A DNA stretch of 40,036 nt, taken from the NCBI GenBank assembly GCA_959605475.1, contig CAUHFS010000018.1, forward strand, positions 1 to 40,036, written 5' to 3'. Position 1 is the first letter of the stretch, and every line of letters begins with the position of its first letter. Source of the DNA: an uncultured Collinsella sp. Lineage in GTDB: Bacteria > Actinomycetota > Coriobacteriia > Coriobacteriales > Coriobacteriaceae. Positions 30,302-39,223 of the stretch are shown here, piece by piece. The notes under the pieces are model-generated. The model saw only the letters and a list, made by a program, of their open reading frames with translations, searched no databases and was not told the origin of the DNA. The position numbers and the translations under genes were made by a program.

Positions 30302-31585
30302 TTAGCCCAAAACACCCGCCAGGATCTCAATTAGGCTGTCCACATCGGCCTCTTCGCACACGAGCGGCGGCAGGAAACGCAGCGTATGTGCGCCCGTAGC
30401 GTTAATCACAGCACCGGCGGCCAACGCTCGGGCAACAATGTCATGCGCATCGCCCGCAGCGTCATCCAGGTCGCAGCCGAGCATCAGGCCACGGCCACGC
30501 ACCTCTACCACATGCGGAAGCTTAGCCAGCGCCTGCTCCATATAGGCGCCTACCTTAGCAGCGTGGTCGGCATAATCGCCGCGCACGAGCGCGGAGAGCG
30601 TCGCGGCGCACGCCGCGACGGCCAAGCAGCTACCGCCAAAGGTCGAGCCGTGGTCGCCCGGCTTAAACACGTCGGCAATCTCCTTCTTTGCCACCACGGC
30701 GCCCATGGGCACGCCATCAGCAATGCCCTTGGCAAGGCTCATGATGTCGGGCTCCACGCCATAGGTTTGGAATGCGAACGGCTTGCCGGAGCGGAAGATG
30801 CCGCACTGGACCTCGTCGGCGATAAGCACGGCGCCCACTTCGTGTGCCAGGTCGCGCGCTGCCGCCATAAACTCCTCGGTCATGGGGTGCACGCCACTCT
30901 CACCCTGGATCGGCTCGAGCATCACGGCGCAAATTTCGCTCCCCAGCTGCTTAAAGATCGCACGCAGTTCATCGATATCGTTGGGCGTGCAGGCCACAAA
31001 GCCACCCGGCAGCGGGCGGAAACTATCCTGCAGCCAATCCTGCATGGTGGCGGCAATGGTCTCGAGCGTACGGCCGTGGAAGCCGCCGCGCATGCACACG
31101 ATAGTGTTGCCGCCGTTACCGGCACGCTTGGCGTACAGGCGTGCGAGCTTCATCGAGCCCTCGTTGGCCTCGGCGCCGGAGTTGGCAAAGAAGGTCTCCC
31201 ACACCTGCTCATCCGCAGCCGGGGCACCAAGAGCAGCTGCCGTGGTCTCATCGCCGGCGGCAATGGCATCGGCAAGCACGCGTGCACCATCTACGTCGTC
31301 GTTGGCAAGCTTGGACAGCAGCGCCGCGACCTGTCCACGCTGCTCGATGTAGAAGTAATTGGAGACATGCATGAGCTTTTTGGTCTGTGCCTCGAGCGCC
31401 GAGAGCACAGCCGGGTCGCCATGACCCAGGCTGCACACGCCGATGCCGGCAAGAAAGTCGAGGTACTCACGGCCATCGTCGCCGGTGAGTTTCATGCCGT
31501 GGCCCTCGACAAACTCGACCGGAGAGCGGCCAAAGGTATGCATAACGTAATGGGATTCGAGCGATTGTTGAGTTGCAAGTGACAT
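30302..31585 (-). CDS. argD: Acetylornithine aminotransferase
   Basis: PLP-dependent class III aminotransferase of 427 residues, converting N-acetylglutamate semialdehyde to N-acetylornithine. FFANSGAEANEGSMKLAR, VMLEPIQGESGV, LIADEVQCGIFRSG and the PLP lysine in MSLAKGIADGVPMGA are all present. Compared with the roughly 400-residue relatives, an Ala-rich insertion of about 30 residues (DDVDGARVLADAIAAGDETTAAALGAP) precedes the FFANSG block. It is the last gene of argCJBD and is followed by a double terminator. Confidence 0.94.
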   Translation of the reverse strand: MSLATQQSLESHYVMHTFGRSPVEFVEGHGMKLTGDDGREYLDFLAGIGVCSLGHGDPAVLSALEAQTKKLMHVSNYFYIEQRGQVAALLSKLANDDVDGARVLADAIAAGDETTAAALGAPAADEQVWETFFANSGAEANEGSMKLARLYAKRAGNGGNTIVCMRGGFHGRTLETIAATMQDWLQDSFRPLPGGFVACTPNDIDELRAIFKQLGSEICAVMLEPIQGESGVHPMTEEFMAAARDLAHEVGAVLIADEVQCGIFRSGKPFAFQTYGVEPDIMSLAKGIADGVPMGAVVAKKEIADVFKPGDHGSTFGGSCLAVAACAATLSALVRGDYADHAAKVGAYMEQALAKLPHVVEVRGRGLMLGCDLDDAAGDAHDIVARALAAGAVINATGAHTLRFLPPLVCEEADVDSLIEILAGVLG

Positions 31586-31654
31586 GGGATGCCTTTCGTT
31601 GGGCGCCGTACGGCGCAGGGCTATAGGTGCAGGGGCGCGACGACCGCGGGTCAG

Positions 31655-32635
31655 CTAGACCGTCTGGAGCTTCTCGACCTCGTCGAGGTTCTCGGTCAGG
31701 CGCGCTGCAAAGGTCGAAAGCGGGTGCGGATGCGTATCGAACTCGTAGGCCGTCTCGGTGGAGTGGATCACGGTACCGACGCCAGCATCGGTCAGCAGCT
31801 CCAGCAGCAGCGAGTGCGGCGTCGTGCCGTTGATGATGTGGGCTCGGAACACGCCAGCGGTAAGCGCATCGACGGCGGCGCGCAGCTTGGGGATCATGCC
31901 CTTGTCGACCTCGCCGCCGTAGAGCATCTCATTGACCTCGTCGAGCGTCAGGTTGGAGATAAGCGAATCCTTGTCGCTAAAATCCTTGTACAGACCGTCG
32001 ACATCGGTCAAGAAAATCGCCTTGTGCGCATGAAGCGCCGCCGCGACGGCGCCGGCGGCGGTGTCGGCATTGATGTTGAAGAAACCGCCGTCCTCCCCCG
32101 CCGCGACGGTAGCGATGACGGGGATGTACTCGCTATCGAGCAGGCGCTCGATATAGTCGGTGTTGACGTGCGTCACTTTGCCCACGCGGCCGAGTTCTGG
32201 GTCGAGTGGCTCGGCGATTAGGGTACCGGCGTCGCTGCCGGACACGCCCACGGCCAGGTTGCCGTGGTGGTTGAGCGCCGCGACCAGCTCCTGATTGACC
32301 TTGCCGCCCAGTACCTCGCGCACGATATCCATGGTGGCAGGCGTGGTCACGCGCTGGCCGTTCTTAAACTCGACGGGGATGTCGTAGTGGCTGAGCGCCT
32401 CGTTGATGGCCTTGCCGCCACCGTGCACGATAACAGGGCGCATGCCGATAATCTTGAGCAGGACGATGTCGCTCATCACGTCACGACGCAGCTGCTCGTC
32501 GACCATGGCGGCACCGCCGTACTTGATAACGACCGTCTTACCGGTCAGGTTCTTAATCCACGGCAGCGCCTCGAACAGCAGCTGCGCGGTAACTTCGTTG
32601 GATTCGCTCGAGCGACAATCGCGTGCGAACTTCAT
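31655..32635 (-). CDS. argB: Acetylglutamate kinase
   Basis: Amino-acid kinase of 326 residues, phosphorylating N-acetylglutamate, the usual control point of arginine synthesis. VVIKYGGAAM is the ATP-site loop, PVIVHGGGKAINEAL binds the substrate, and FFNINADTAAGAVAAALHA and VDGLYKDFSD follow. ATG at 32635 is preferred: family similarity starts soon after it, whereas an open 24-codon extension upstream is Arg-rich and unlike the family. About 20 residues precede the core (MKFARDCRSSESNEVTAQLL), which may form the N-terminal helix found in arginine-inhibited hexameric forms. Confidence 0.94.
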   Translation of the reverse strand: MKFARDCRSSESNEVTAQLLFEALPWIKNLTGKTVVIKYGGAAMVDEQLRRDVMSDIVLLKIIGMRPVIVHGGGKAINEALSHYDIPVEFKNGQRVTTPATMDIVREVLGGKVNQELVAALNHHGNLAVGVSGSDAGTLIAEPLDPELGRVGKVTHVNTDYIERLLDSEYIPVIATVAAGEDGGFFNINADTAAGAVAAALHAHKAIFLTDVDGLYKDFSDKDSLISNLTLDEVNEMLYGGEVDKGMIPKLRAAVDALTAGVFRAHIINGTTPHSLLLELLTDAGVGTVIHSTETAYEFDTHPHPLSTFAARLTENLDEVEKLQTV

Positions 32636-32716
32636 AGTCTGCCTCGTCTTTCGTGTAGCTATCGCGCCGTACCTCGTTGCCCGCGATTGCAGCGGGACGC
32701 GCGGCACATCGGGAGT

Positions 32717-33982
32717 CTAGGAACGGTAGTCGCCGTTAATGGAAATGTACTCGTGCGTGAGGTCGCAAGTCCACACGGTGGTCGCCGCGTCCCCCGCGCC
32801 CAGGTCTGCCGAGATCACAATCTCGGGCGCCTCAAAGCGACGCAGCGCCTCGTCCTCGTCAAAGGGAACGGTCAGGCCATCACGGCAGACGGGCATGCCC
32901 ATCATATCGATGGACATATCTTCTTGGTTAAACTGCACGCCGCACTTGCCAAGCGCCATGGCAACGCGGCCCCAGTTGCAGTCGTGGCCGGCGATGCAGG
33001 TCTTGACGAGCGGCGAGTTGGCGACAGCACGGGCGGCGATATCGGCCTCCTCGTCGTTCACGGCGCCGGTGACGTTAACCGTCACGAGCTTGGATGCGCC
33101 CTCGCCATCTGCGGCGATGTTACGCGCCAGGCTCTCGCACACCTCATGCACGGCAAAGGCCAGCTCGTCGAAGGCGTCAGAGCCCTCGACAATAGGCTCG
33201 GCATCTGCGGCAGCGCCGGAAGCAAGCATGATGCAGGTGTCGTTGGTCGAAGTATCGGAGTCGACCGTTACCTTATTAAAGGTCTGCTTGACGGTTGAGA
33301 GCAACAGGGCGTGGAGCGCCGCCGGCTCGACGGGGGCATCGGTAGTGATGACCGCGATCATGGTTGCCATGTTGGGCATGATCATGCCCGAGCCCTTGCA
33401 CATACCGCCCACCGTATAGGCATTGCCTGCGTGCCCCGCGGCCTCGCTGCGGTAACACACGGCATACTCCTTGGAATGTGTGTCGGTCGTCATGATGGCG
33501 CGAGCGGCATCGGCGCCACCGTGGGCGGAGAGCGCCTCGTAGGCGGCAGGAACGGCAGTCTCAAACGTGTCGATCGGCAGAATCTGACCAATTACGCCCG
33601 TGGAGGCGACCAGAATCTGCTGGGGCTCGCAGCCGATGACCTGCGAGGCGATGTTGCAGGTCTCGAGCGCGCAGGCAAGACCGGTCTCACCCGTGGCGGC
33701 GTTGGCGTTGCCGGAGTTGACCGAAACGCCGGCAATGACGCCGTAGCCCTTGTCGGCGCCGCCCAAGTTGGCACGGCTCACCTGCACGGGCGCCGCACAA
33801 AAGCGGTTAGTCGTAAACACGCCGGCACCGGGACAGGGTTTATCGGGGACGACGAGCGCGTAATCCAGGCGCTCGGGATTCTTGCGGAATCCGGCATGGA
33901 TGCCCGCCGCCTTAAAGCCGGCTGCCGCCGTTACGCCGCCCTCTACGGCACGAATCTTGATGTCGAACTGCTCAGCATTCAT
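32717..33982 (-). CDS. argJ: Bifunctional glutamate N-acetyltransferase / ornithine acetyltransferase
   Basis: ArgJ of 421 residues moves the acetyl group from N-acetylornithine back to glutamate and can also use acetyl-CoA. The self-cleavage site lies in ILVASTGVIGQILP, where the Thr becomes the nucleophile of the second chain. GVFTTNRFCAAPV and SGNANAATGETG are N-terminal landmarks, and DSDTSTNDTC and the C-terminal YISINGDYRS are typical. Presence of argJ means the cyclic acetyl pathway, so neither argA nor argE is strictly needed. AAGGAG precedes the ATG. It lies between argC and argB. Confidence 0.95.
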   Translation of the reverse strand: MNAEQFDIKIRAVEGGVTAAAGFKAAGIHAGFRKNPERLDYALVVPDKPCPGAGVFTTNRFCAAPVQVSRANLGGADKGYGVIAGVSVNSGNANAATGETGLACALETCNIASQVIGCEPQQILVASTGVIGQILPIDTFETAVPAAYEALSAHGGADAARAIMTTDTHSKEYAVCYRSEAAGHAGNAYTVGGMCKGSGMIMPNMATMIAVITTDAPVEPAALHALLLSTVKQTFNKVTVDSDTSTNDTCIMLASGAAADAEPIVEGSDAFDELAFAVHEVCESLARNIAADGEGASKLVTVNVTGAVNDEEADIAARAVANSPLVKTCIAGHDCNWGRVAMALGKCGVQFNQEDMSIDMMGMPVCRDGLTVPFDEDEALRRFEAPEIVISADLGAGDAATTVWTCDLTHEYISINGDYRS

Positions 33983-34116
33983 CGTCTTTACGACTCCTTA
34001 TGTCAAACAAAAAATGGACATCGGTTGGTGCGCCATGCCAGCCACAATCATGAGACCAGCTTAAGAGTGGCGCCCCACTCGATGCCCGACTACCAAATCG
34101 TTAACAATCGAATGTG

Positions 34117-35187
34117 CTACACCGGGCACGCCACTGTGGGCAAGCCTCGTCGCTCGTCAAAACCAAAGACGACGTTGGCGCACTGGACCGCCTGGCCTGC
34201 TGCACCCTTGCACAGATTGTCGATGGCGCCCGTAGCCACCAGAACGCCCGCGCGCTTGTTGAGCGCGAGGCCGATCTGGGCGGCGTTGGTACCGACGACC
34301 GAAGCCGTCTTGGGCTGCTGGCCGGCATCGAGTACGCACACGAAGGTGCGACCGGCGTAGAACTGCTTGTAATGGTCGACAACGTCCTCAAGGGTCAAGG
34401 TATCGATAGCCTGCGGCGTAAGCGGCATCGTCACCGTAGAGAGCAGACCGCGCTTGAGCGGTGCCAGATGCGGGGTAAAGACGACACGATCGGTTAGGCC
34501 CAAGATCTGCTCGATTTCGGGCGTGTGACGATGCTTGCCCACGCCATAGGCCTCCAGGTTTTCGTCCGTGCTGCAAAAATGCGTACGGGCGTTGCAGGAC
34601 TTACCGGCACCCGTTACACCGCTGATAGCGTCAACGATCACGGGTCCGCTCTGGGCAACCCAGCCGGCGCGCACGGCAGGCGCGGCGGCAAGGCTCGTTG
34701 CGGTGGGATAGCAACCGGCGCAGGCGACCAGTACGGGCTTGCCGTCGGCGTGGTCGGATGCAGCGGTCTCCAAGTCCCGACAGAACAGCTCGGGCAGGCC
34801 AAAAGCGCGCGTCTTGAGCAGCTCGGGGCTCGTGTGCTCGGCGGCATACCACGCCTCGAACACGGCCGGATCGCTCAGGCGATAATCGGCCGAAAGGTCA
34901 AAGCAGGAAACGCCCGCGGCAAGCAGGGTGGGCACCTGCGCCATGGCGGCAGTGTGCGGCACGGCCAAAAAGACAGCGTCGCAGGTCTTGAGCTCGGGGG
35001 CATCATGCGTGGTAAATTTCAGATCGCTCACGCCGGCAAAGCTCGGGTACACCGCAAACAGCGGCTGGCCGGCATCGGCGTTGGACGTAATGGCAACAAG
35101 TTCAAACTCGGGATGACCGAGGACGAGGTGAATGAGCTCGGCGCCGGCATATCCAGCCGCACCGACGATTCCAACCTTCAAAGACAT
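34117..35187 (-). CDS. argC: N-acetyl-gamma-glutamyl-phosphate reductase
   Basis: ArgC of 356 residues reduces N-acetylglutamyl phosphate to the semialdehyde with NADPH. The dinucleotide fold starts at KVGIVGAAGYAGAEL. The catalytic Cys is in VACAGCYPTATSL, and HRHTPEIEQIL holds the catalytic His. It is the first gene of argCJBD. CAAGGAG lies about 7 nt before the ATG. A palindromic ArgR-like operator lies about 90-120 nt upstream. Confidence 0.96.
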   Translation of the reverse strand: MSLKVGIVGAAGYAGAELIHLVLGHPEFELVAITSNADAGQPLFAVYPSFAGVSDLKFTTHDAPELKTCDAVFLAVPHTAAMAQVPTLLAAGVSCFDLSADYRLSDPAVFEAWYAAEHTSPELLKTRAFGLPELFCRDLETAASDHADGKPVLVACAGCYPTATSLAAAPAVRAGWVAQSGPVIVDAISGVTGAGKSCNARTHFCSTDENLEAYGVGKHRHTPEIEQILGLTDRVVFTPHLAPLKRGLLSTVTMPLTPQAIDTLTLEDVVDHYKQFYAGRTFVCVLDAGQQPKTASVVGTNAAQIGLALNKRAGVLVATGAIDNLCKGAAGQAVQCANVVFGFDERRGLPTVACPV

Positions 35188-35272
35188 ATCAGACTCCTTG
35201 TCTGCAGTTTATGCACCAATGCGCATCCCGCAGCCGTCGTTATGAGGTGGATTGAAACTTTAGCACCAAAAG

Positions 35273-35309
35273 ATGCATGAATACGTAAATGGCTTGCATA
35301 TTCATGCAT
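35273..35309 (-). promoter_or_regulatory. ArgR-like operator of argCJBD
   Basis: ATGCATGAATA (35273-35283) and TATTCATGCAT (35299-35309) form a perfect inverted repeat. Each half carries CATGAATA, as in the ARG boxes bound by the arginine repressor (TGAAT...ATTCA pattern). It lies 86-122 nt upstream of argC, where it would cover the promoter. Confidence 0.65.
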
Positions 35310-35345
35310 TGAAACATTCCCGACACATTCGCTTGAAGGAATTGA

Positions 35346-35408
35346 CAAATAAACACGGGCCCCATATTGCCGAGTGCACCTTACGGTGACGTTGCAATGT
35401 GGGGCCCG
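35346..35408 (-). terminator. Terminator after the 35454-35864 gene
   Basis: CGGGCCCCATATTGC (35356-35370) pairs with GCAATGTGGGGCCCG (35394-35408), nearly perfectly, with a small CACC/GGTG hairpin in the loop. GTGTTTATTTG follows on the minus strand. It lies 45 nt past the stop, at the end of the riboflavin-transport gene cluster. Confidence 0.8.
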
Positions 35409-35453
35409 CTACATGCGAGAATTTGAATTGCCGAAGCTTGCTGAGAGACTCGT

Positions 35454-35864
35454 TTAGAACTCGACCGGCACCCATTCGTCATGGTTGCAGATAAAGGCCT
35501 CGGGTTCCTCCACGCTAAAGAAGACGAGCGTGGGATCGTCTGCGCCCTCGTAGTGCTCGCCTAGGCGCTCCAGGTGCTTCCAGCCTGCCTCGCGCATATC
35601 GGGAGCGGCCTGGTCATCCAGACCCGCATGCCCGCGCAAGATGAGCCAGCCATGGCCCGGCCACCAACTCGTAGCCTCGAAGCGTTGATTTTGCAGCAGC
35701 TCTTGCCACACGTCTTTGGCGCGCGCCGTTACAAACCACAGCTTGCCGTCCTGGATCTGCGCAAACGAAAACGGACGCACATGCGGCTGCCCGTCAACGC
35801 TCGTCGCCAAATACCATGCCGGCACCGACGTCAGATACTCCAACACTGTATTCAATCCGTCCAT
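35454..35864 (-). CDS. PNPOx-like flavin-binding protein, paralogue A
   Basis: Protein of 136 residues in the pyridoxamine-5'-phosphate-oxidase-like split-barrel family, whose members commonly bind FMN or F420. The barrel core reads WYLATSVDGQPHVRPFSFAQIQDGKLWFVTARAKDVWQELLQNQRFEATSWW. It shares this layout, block by block, with the product of 36042-36488, so the two are tandem paralogues. It is the last gene downstream of the FMN riboswitch and ECF transporter, but a 126-nt palindrome separates it from its paralogue. Whether it is co-transcribed is uncertain. The substrate is unknown; a flavin reductase or oxidase role is inferred only from the family. Confidence 0.82.
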   Translation of the reverse strand: MDGLNTVLEYLTSVPAWYLATSVDGQPHVRPFSFAQIQDGKLWFVTARAKDVWQELLQNQRFEATSWWPGHGWLILRGHAGLDDQAAPDMREAGWKHLERLGEHYEGADDPTLVFFSVEEPEAFICNHDEWVPVEF

Positions 35865-35894
35865 GTGTCCTCCTGACGCTCGCTAATTTGGAAT

Positions 35895-36020
35895 GGGCAG
35901 TTAATTTGGGACGGGGCTATTTTAGCTACCCCTTAACTGCCAATGAATTATTTGGACCAGGATAATTGTCAGCTGGCATATGGGGGTAGCTAAAATAGCC
36001 CCGTCCCAAATTAACTGCCC
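35895..36020. repeat. 126-nt near-perfect palindrome (38-bp perfect arms)
   Basis: 35895-35932 is the exact inverse of 35983-36020. The 50-nt middle continues to pair: CTGCCA with TGGCAG-like bases, and ATTAT with ATAAT, leaving a short loop near GGACCAGG. The arms carry AATTTGGGACGGGGCTATTT, the same core as at 7040-7059 and 21693-21718. It fills the gap between the two PNPOx-like genes and ends 21 nt from the stop of the upstream one. Confidence 0.9.
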
Positions 36021-36041
36021 CGGAATACTGATTGGTGAGCG

Positions 36042-36488
36042 TTAAAGCTCCAGGCGCTCCTCGCTGCCGTCGATATCGCAGAAGCGGGCGACGATATTGC
36101 GGACCGAGAAAAACGCAAGGCGGCCGTCATTGGCACTCTCGTGTTCCTCGCCGATGCCCACCATGTGCTTAAAACCCGCTTGACGCACCTTGTCGCTCGC
36201 AACCGCGTCGTCCTCGAGCGCGGCCTCGCCGGTCAATACGATCCAACATTCCCCCGGCTTCCAGCCCGAGAGCTCAAACTTGGGATTCGCACTCAGCTCC
36301 GCCCACACGTCCTTGTCGCGCGACGTGCAAAACCACAACTTACCGTCATCGACCATGGCAAACGAAAACGGCCTCACGCGAGGCTGATGCCCGTCGGCCA
36401 CATCGGTCGTGGCCAGATACCACGCCGGAATGCGCCTGAGATACGAACAGGCGCGCTCAAGCTGAGCCGTGCGGTCGTTGTCGGTCAT
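36042..36488 (-). CDS. PNPOx-like flavin-binding protein, paralogue B
   Basis: Protein of 148 residues of the same split-barrel family as its neighbour. The core is IPAWYLATTDVADGHQPRVRPFSFAMVDDGKLWFCTSRDKDVWAELSANPKFELSGW, with a C-terminal half GFKHMVGIGEEHESANDGRLAFFSV. RVRPFSFA is the likely FMN-phosphate contact region by analogy with the family. AAAGGGG precedes the ATG, 30 nt after the ecfT stop, so it is probably part of the riboswitch-controlled operon. That context, riboflavin import, supports a flavin cofactor. The exact reaction is unknown. Confidence 0.83.
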   Translation of the reverse strand: MTDNDRTAQLERACSYLRRIPAWYLATTDVADGHQPRVRPFSFAMVDDGKLWFCTSRDKDVWAELSANPKFELSGWKPGECWIVLTGEAALEDDAVASDKVRQAGFKHMVGIGEEHESANDGRLAFFSVRNIVARFCDIDGSEERLEL

Positions 36489-36518
36489 AGGGACCCCTTT
36501 CTTGCGCTCGAATCGCGC

Positions 36519-37319
36519 CTAAACAAGTTGAAGATTGATGACGATGACGCAGATGAGCAGCAACGTCGTCACCACCGCCGCCAACGCATCGCCACGGCCA
36601 AACGCAAGCGTATGCAGACGTGTGCGGCCCTGCTCGCCATGATAGCAACGGGCATCCATGGCGGCAGACAACGTCTCGGCATGACGGAACACACCCGTGA
36701 ACAGCGGAATCGCCACACTGCCAAGCATACGAACGCCGCCGAGCGGGCCTCCCGTCACGCGCGCGCCGCGGCTCGCCTGCGCATCGGCCGTCTGCTTCAT
36801 CTCGGTGGCAAACTGCGGCATAAAGCGCAGCGCGATACCCATAATCATGCCGAGCTCGTGCGCAGGAAGTCCCACACGCGCAAACGGCGCGAGCAGGCGC
36901 TCAAAGCCCGCGGTGAGGTCGAGCGTCGGTGTGGTGAGCGTAATGGCGCTCATGCCGGCCATCATCAAGGTCAGGCGGCACGCCATAAAGGCGGCGGAAT
37001 GCAGCGAGCCCTCGCTTATCTGCAAAAGGCCGAGCTGCCACAGAATGCGCCCGCTTTGGTCGGAAAACAGGTTGAGCACCGCGACCACCGCGACGATCGC
37101 CAGCAGTGGCGCCATCGATGACAGGACGCGACGAGCCGGCACCCGGGACACGGTATAGATCAGGACAACGAAGATTGCGACCGGGGCCAGCCCGCGGAAG
37201 CTGCCGACCGTGAGCGTCGTGATCAGAAACACAAAGCCCAAGAGCAACTTAGTTCGCGGGTCCAGGCGGTGGATTGCACTATCGCCGGGATAGTAGCTGC
37301 CAAACGAAAACGCCTCCAT
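36519..37319 (-). CDS. ecfT: ECF transporter transmembrane subunit EcfT
   Basis: Membrane coupling subunit of 266 residues for an energy-coupling-factor vitamin importer. It has about six hydrophobic segments. The two cytoplasmic coupling helices each end in an Ala-Arg-Gly-type motif: AQASRGAR near the middle, then AMDARCYHG. They contact the two ATPase domains. The start overlaps the stop of the ATPase gene by one base (TAATG). Co-location with RibU and the FMN riboswitch points to riboflavin uptake, though EcfT itself is not substrate-specific. Confidence 0.9.
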   Translation of the reverse strand: MEAFSFGSYYPGDSAIHRLDPRTKLLLGFVFLITTLTVGSFRGLAPVAIFVVLIYTVSRVPARRVLSSMAPLLAIVAVVAVLNLFSDQSGRILWQLGLLQISEGSLHSAAFMACRLTLMMAGMSAITLTTPTLDLTAGFERLLAPFARVGLPAHELGMIMGIALRFMPQFATEMKQTADAQASRGARVTGGPLGGVRMLGSVAIPLFTGVFRHAETLSAAMDARCYHGEQGRTRLHTLAFGRGDALAAVVTTLLLICVIVINLQLV

Positions 37320-39223
37320 TAGCAGCCCTCCTCTCGCGCGACCGTCTTGGATTTAGCAATGTCCGTGACGTTAGAAGAACCGTCTGAGCGACCGATCAGC
37401 AAATCTGCCAACTCGTCGGCCAACGACTCAACCGTATAGAGCCCGCCGCAACGCAGCGGCACGCCCGCTTCCGCAAGCGCCAGCGCCATGCGCTGGGCAG
37501 CGGGAACACCCAAGCCGATTGATTTAAGCTCATCCGCACGCGCAAAAACCTGAGCGGGCGTGCCCTCGGCAAACACCGCGCCCTCATTCATCACGACAAT
37601 ACGGTCGCAGCAATTGGCAAGGTCATCCATACTGTGTGAGACCATGACGACGGTCAGGCCCCCATGGTGAAGTCGATCGATAAGCTCCAGGAAATCACTG
37701 CGCGCCGCCGGATCGAGCCCCGCCATGGGCTCGTCGAGCACCAGGACCTCGGGTTCCATGGCAAGCACGCCGGCAAACGCCACGCGCCGCTGTTGGCCAC
37801 CCGAAAGCTCAAAAGGACTCTTGTCGCCTATCACGGCAAGGTCGAGGCCCACGCGCGCAAGCGATGATGCGACACGGCGCGCAACCTCGTCTTGTGACAG
37901 GCCAAGATTGCGCGGACCAAACGCCACGTCCTGCGCCACGGACTCGGCAAACAGCTGGCGCTCGGGATACTGAAACACCACGCCGACCTTAGCCTTAACC
38001 GCGGCGGCGTCTTTCTTTTGCGACAGGTCGAGCCCCAGCGCGCAAACGCTCCCCTCCTGCGGGCGGATTAATCCGTTGAGGTGCTGGACCAGTGTGGATT
38101 TACCCGAACCGGTATGGCCTGCTAGCCCCAGGAACTCGCCGCGACGCATCGTCAAAGACACGTCGCGCAGTGCCCACGGACTGCTCGGGTCGTTTCCCCA
38201 GAGAGCCTGTTTGTTCGATGCGCTCGCAGTGGCCGAGCGCTTATGCCAGCGACGGCGCTCGCGCGGACTGAGCGAATAGCTGTACGAAACATGGGATAGC
38301 TCGATGACGGGCTCCGACGCGTTGTCCTTGTTGTCTGCCGGAACAGTGCCGTCAGCGATTTCCAACTGAGATGCGGAAGGCTGCCCCGCGGTGCCCGCCT
38401 CACTTCGCTCGGTATAGGCCTGTGCAACCTGGGCAACCATATCCGCCTCGCGCACCTGCGCGTGAACGGGTACGCCCTTCGCACGAAGTGCCATGCCCAA
38501 ACGGCACGACTCCGGCATATCCAAGTTCAACTGCGCAAGCTCATCTGCCCGCGTCAGAATCTCCTCGGGCGTACCGAGCATGGCAACGCGCCCCGCCTGA
38601 AACACCGCGACGCGATCGGCCTCGGCTGCCTCTTCCATAAAGTGCGTAATCATCACGATGGTCATGCCGCGTTCGTGCAGCGCGTGACAGGCCTTCATAA
38701 GGCCCTTGCGCCCGCGCGGATCGAGCATCGAGGACGCCTCGTCCAAAATGAGCACGCGCGGTTCCATGGCGAGCACGCCGGCAAGCGCCACGCGCTGCTT
38801 TTGTCCGCCCGAAAGTGCATGGGTCTCGTGGCGCTCGAAGCCCACCAAACCCACGCCCTTCAGTGCCTCGCGTACGCGCTGCGCGATCTGGGCCGATTCC
38901 ACCCCAAGGTTTTCGGGACCAAAGGCAACATCGTCCTCGACAAGCGTCGCCACCAGCTGATCATCCGGGTTCTGGAATACCATGCCCGCGGTCGAGCGAA
39001 TGTCGTAGACCAGCTCGGGATCGGACGCGTCCATGCCGTTGACGCGCACCGTTCCCGTATCGGGCTGCAGCAGCGCGTTCAAATGCTTGGCGAACGTCGA
39101 CTTGCCCGACCCGTTGCCGCCGAGGATGCAGAAAAACTCGCCATCCTCGATGTTCAGATCGATGCCGTCGAGTGCCGGTGTGGCACCGTCATAGCTAAAG
39201 GAAACGCCCCGACACTCAATCAT
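37319..39223 (-). CDS. ECF transporter ATPase, EcfA1-EcfA2 fusion
   Basis: One chain of 634 residues carries two complete ABC ATPase domains. In most ECF transporters these are separate EcfA1 and EcfA2 proteins. The first domain (about 1-270) has Walker A GGNGSGKS, signature LSGGQKQRVALAG and Walker B VLILDEASSMLD, the EcfA1 style. A 60-residue polar linker (about 270-340) follows. The second domain has Walker A GHTGSGKS, signature LSGGQQRRVAFAG and Walker B VLVLDEPMAGLDP, the EcfA2 style. Both look catalytically intact. The gene overlaps ribU by 4 nt and ecfT by 1 nt, so the three are co-translated. Confidence 0.92.
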   Translation of the reverse strand: MIECRGVSFSYDGATPALDGIDLNIEDGEFFCILGGNGSGKSTFAKHLNALLQPDTGTVRVNGMDASDPELVYDIRSTAGMVFQNPDDQLVATLVEDDVAFGPENLGVESAQIAQRVREALKGVGLVGFERHETHALSGGQKQRVALAGVLAMEPRVLILDEASSMLDPRGRKGLMKACHALHERGMTIVMITHFMEEAAEADRVAVFQAGRVAMLGTPEEILTRADELAQLNLDMPESCRLGMALRAKGVPVHAQVREADMVAQVAQAYTERSEAGTAGQPSASQLEIADGTVPADNKDNASEPVIELSHVSYSYSLSPRERRRWHKRSATASASNKQALWGNDPSSPWALRDVSLTMRRGEFLGLAGHTGSGKSTLVQHLNGLIRPQEGSVCALGLDLSQKKDAAAVKAKVGVVFQYPERQLFAESVAQDVAFGPRNLGLSQDEVARRVASSLARVGLDLAVIGDKSPFELSGGQQRRVAFAGVLAMEPEVLVLDEPMAGLDPAARSDFLELIDRLHHGGLTVVMVSHSMDDLANCCDRIVVMNEGAVFAEGTPAQVFARADELKSIGLGVPAAQRMALALAEAGVPLRCGGLYTVESLADELADLLIGRSDGSSNVTDIAKSKTVAREEGC

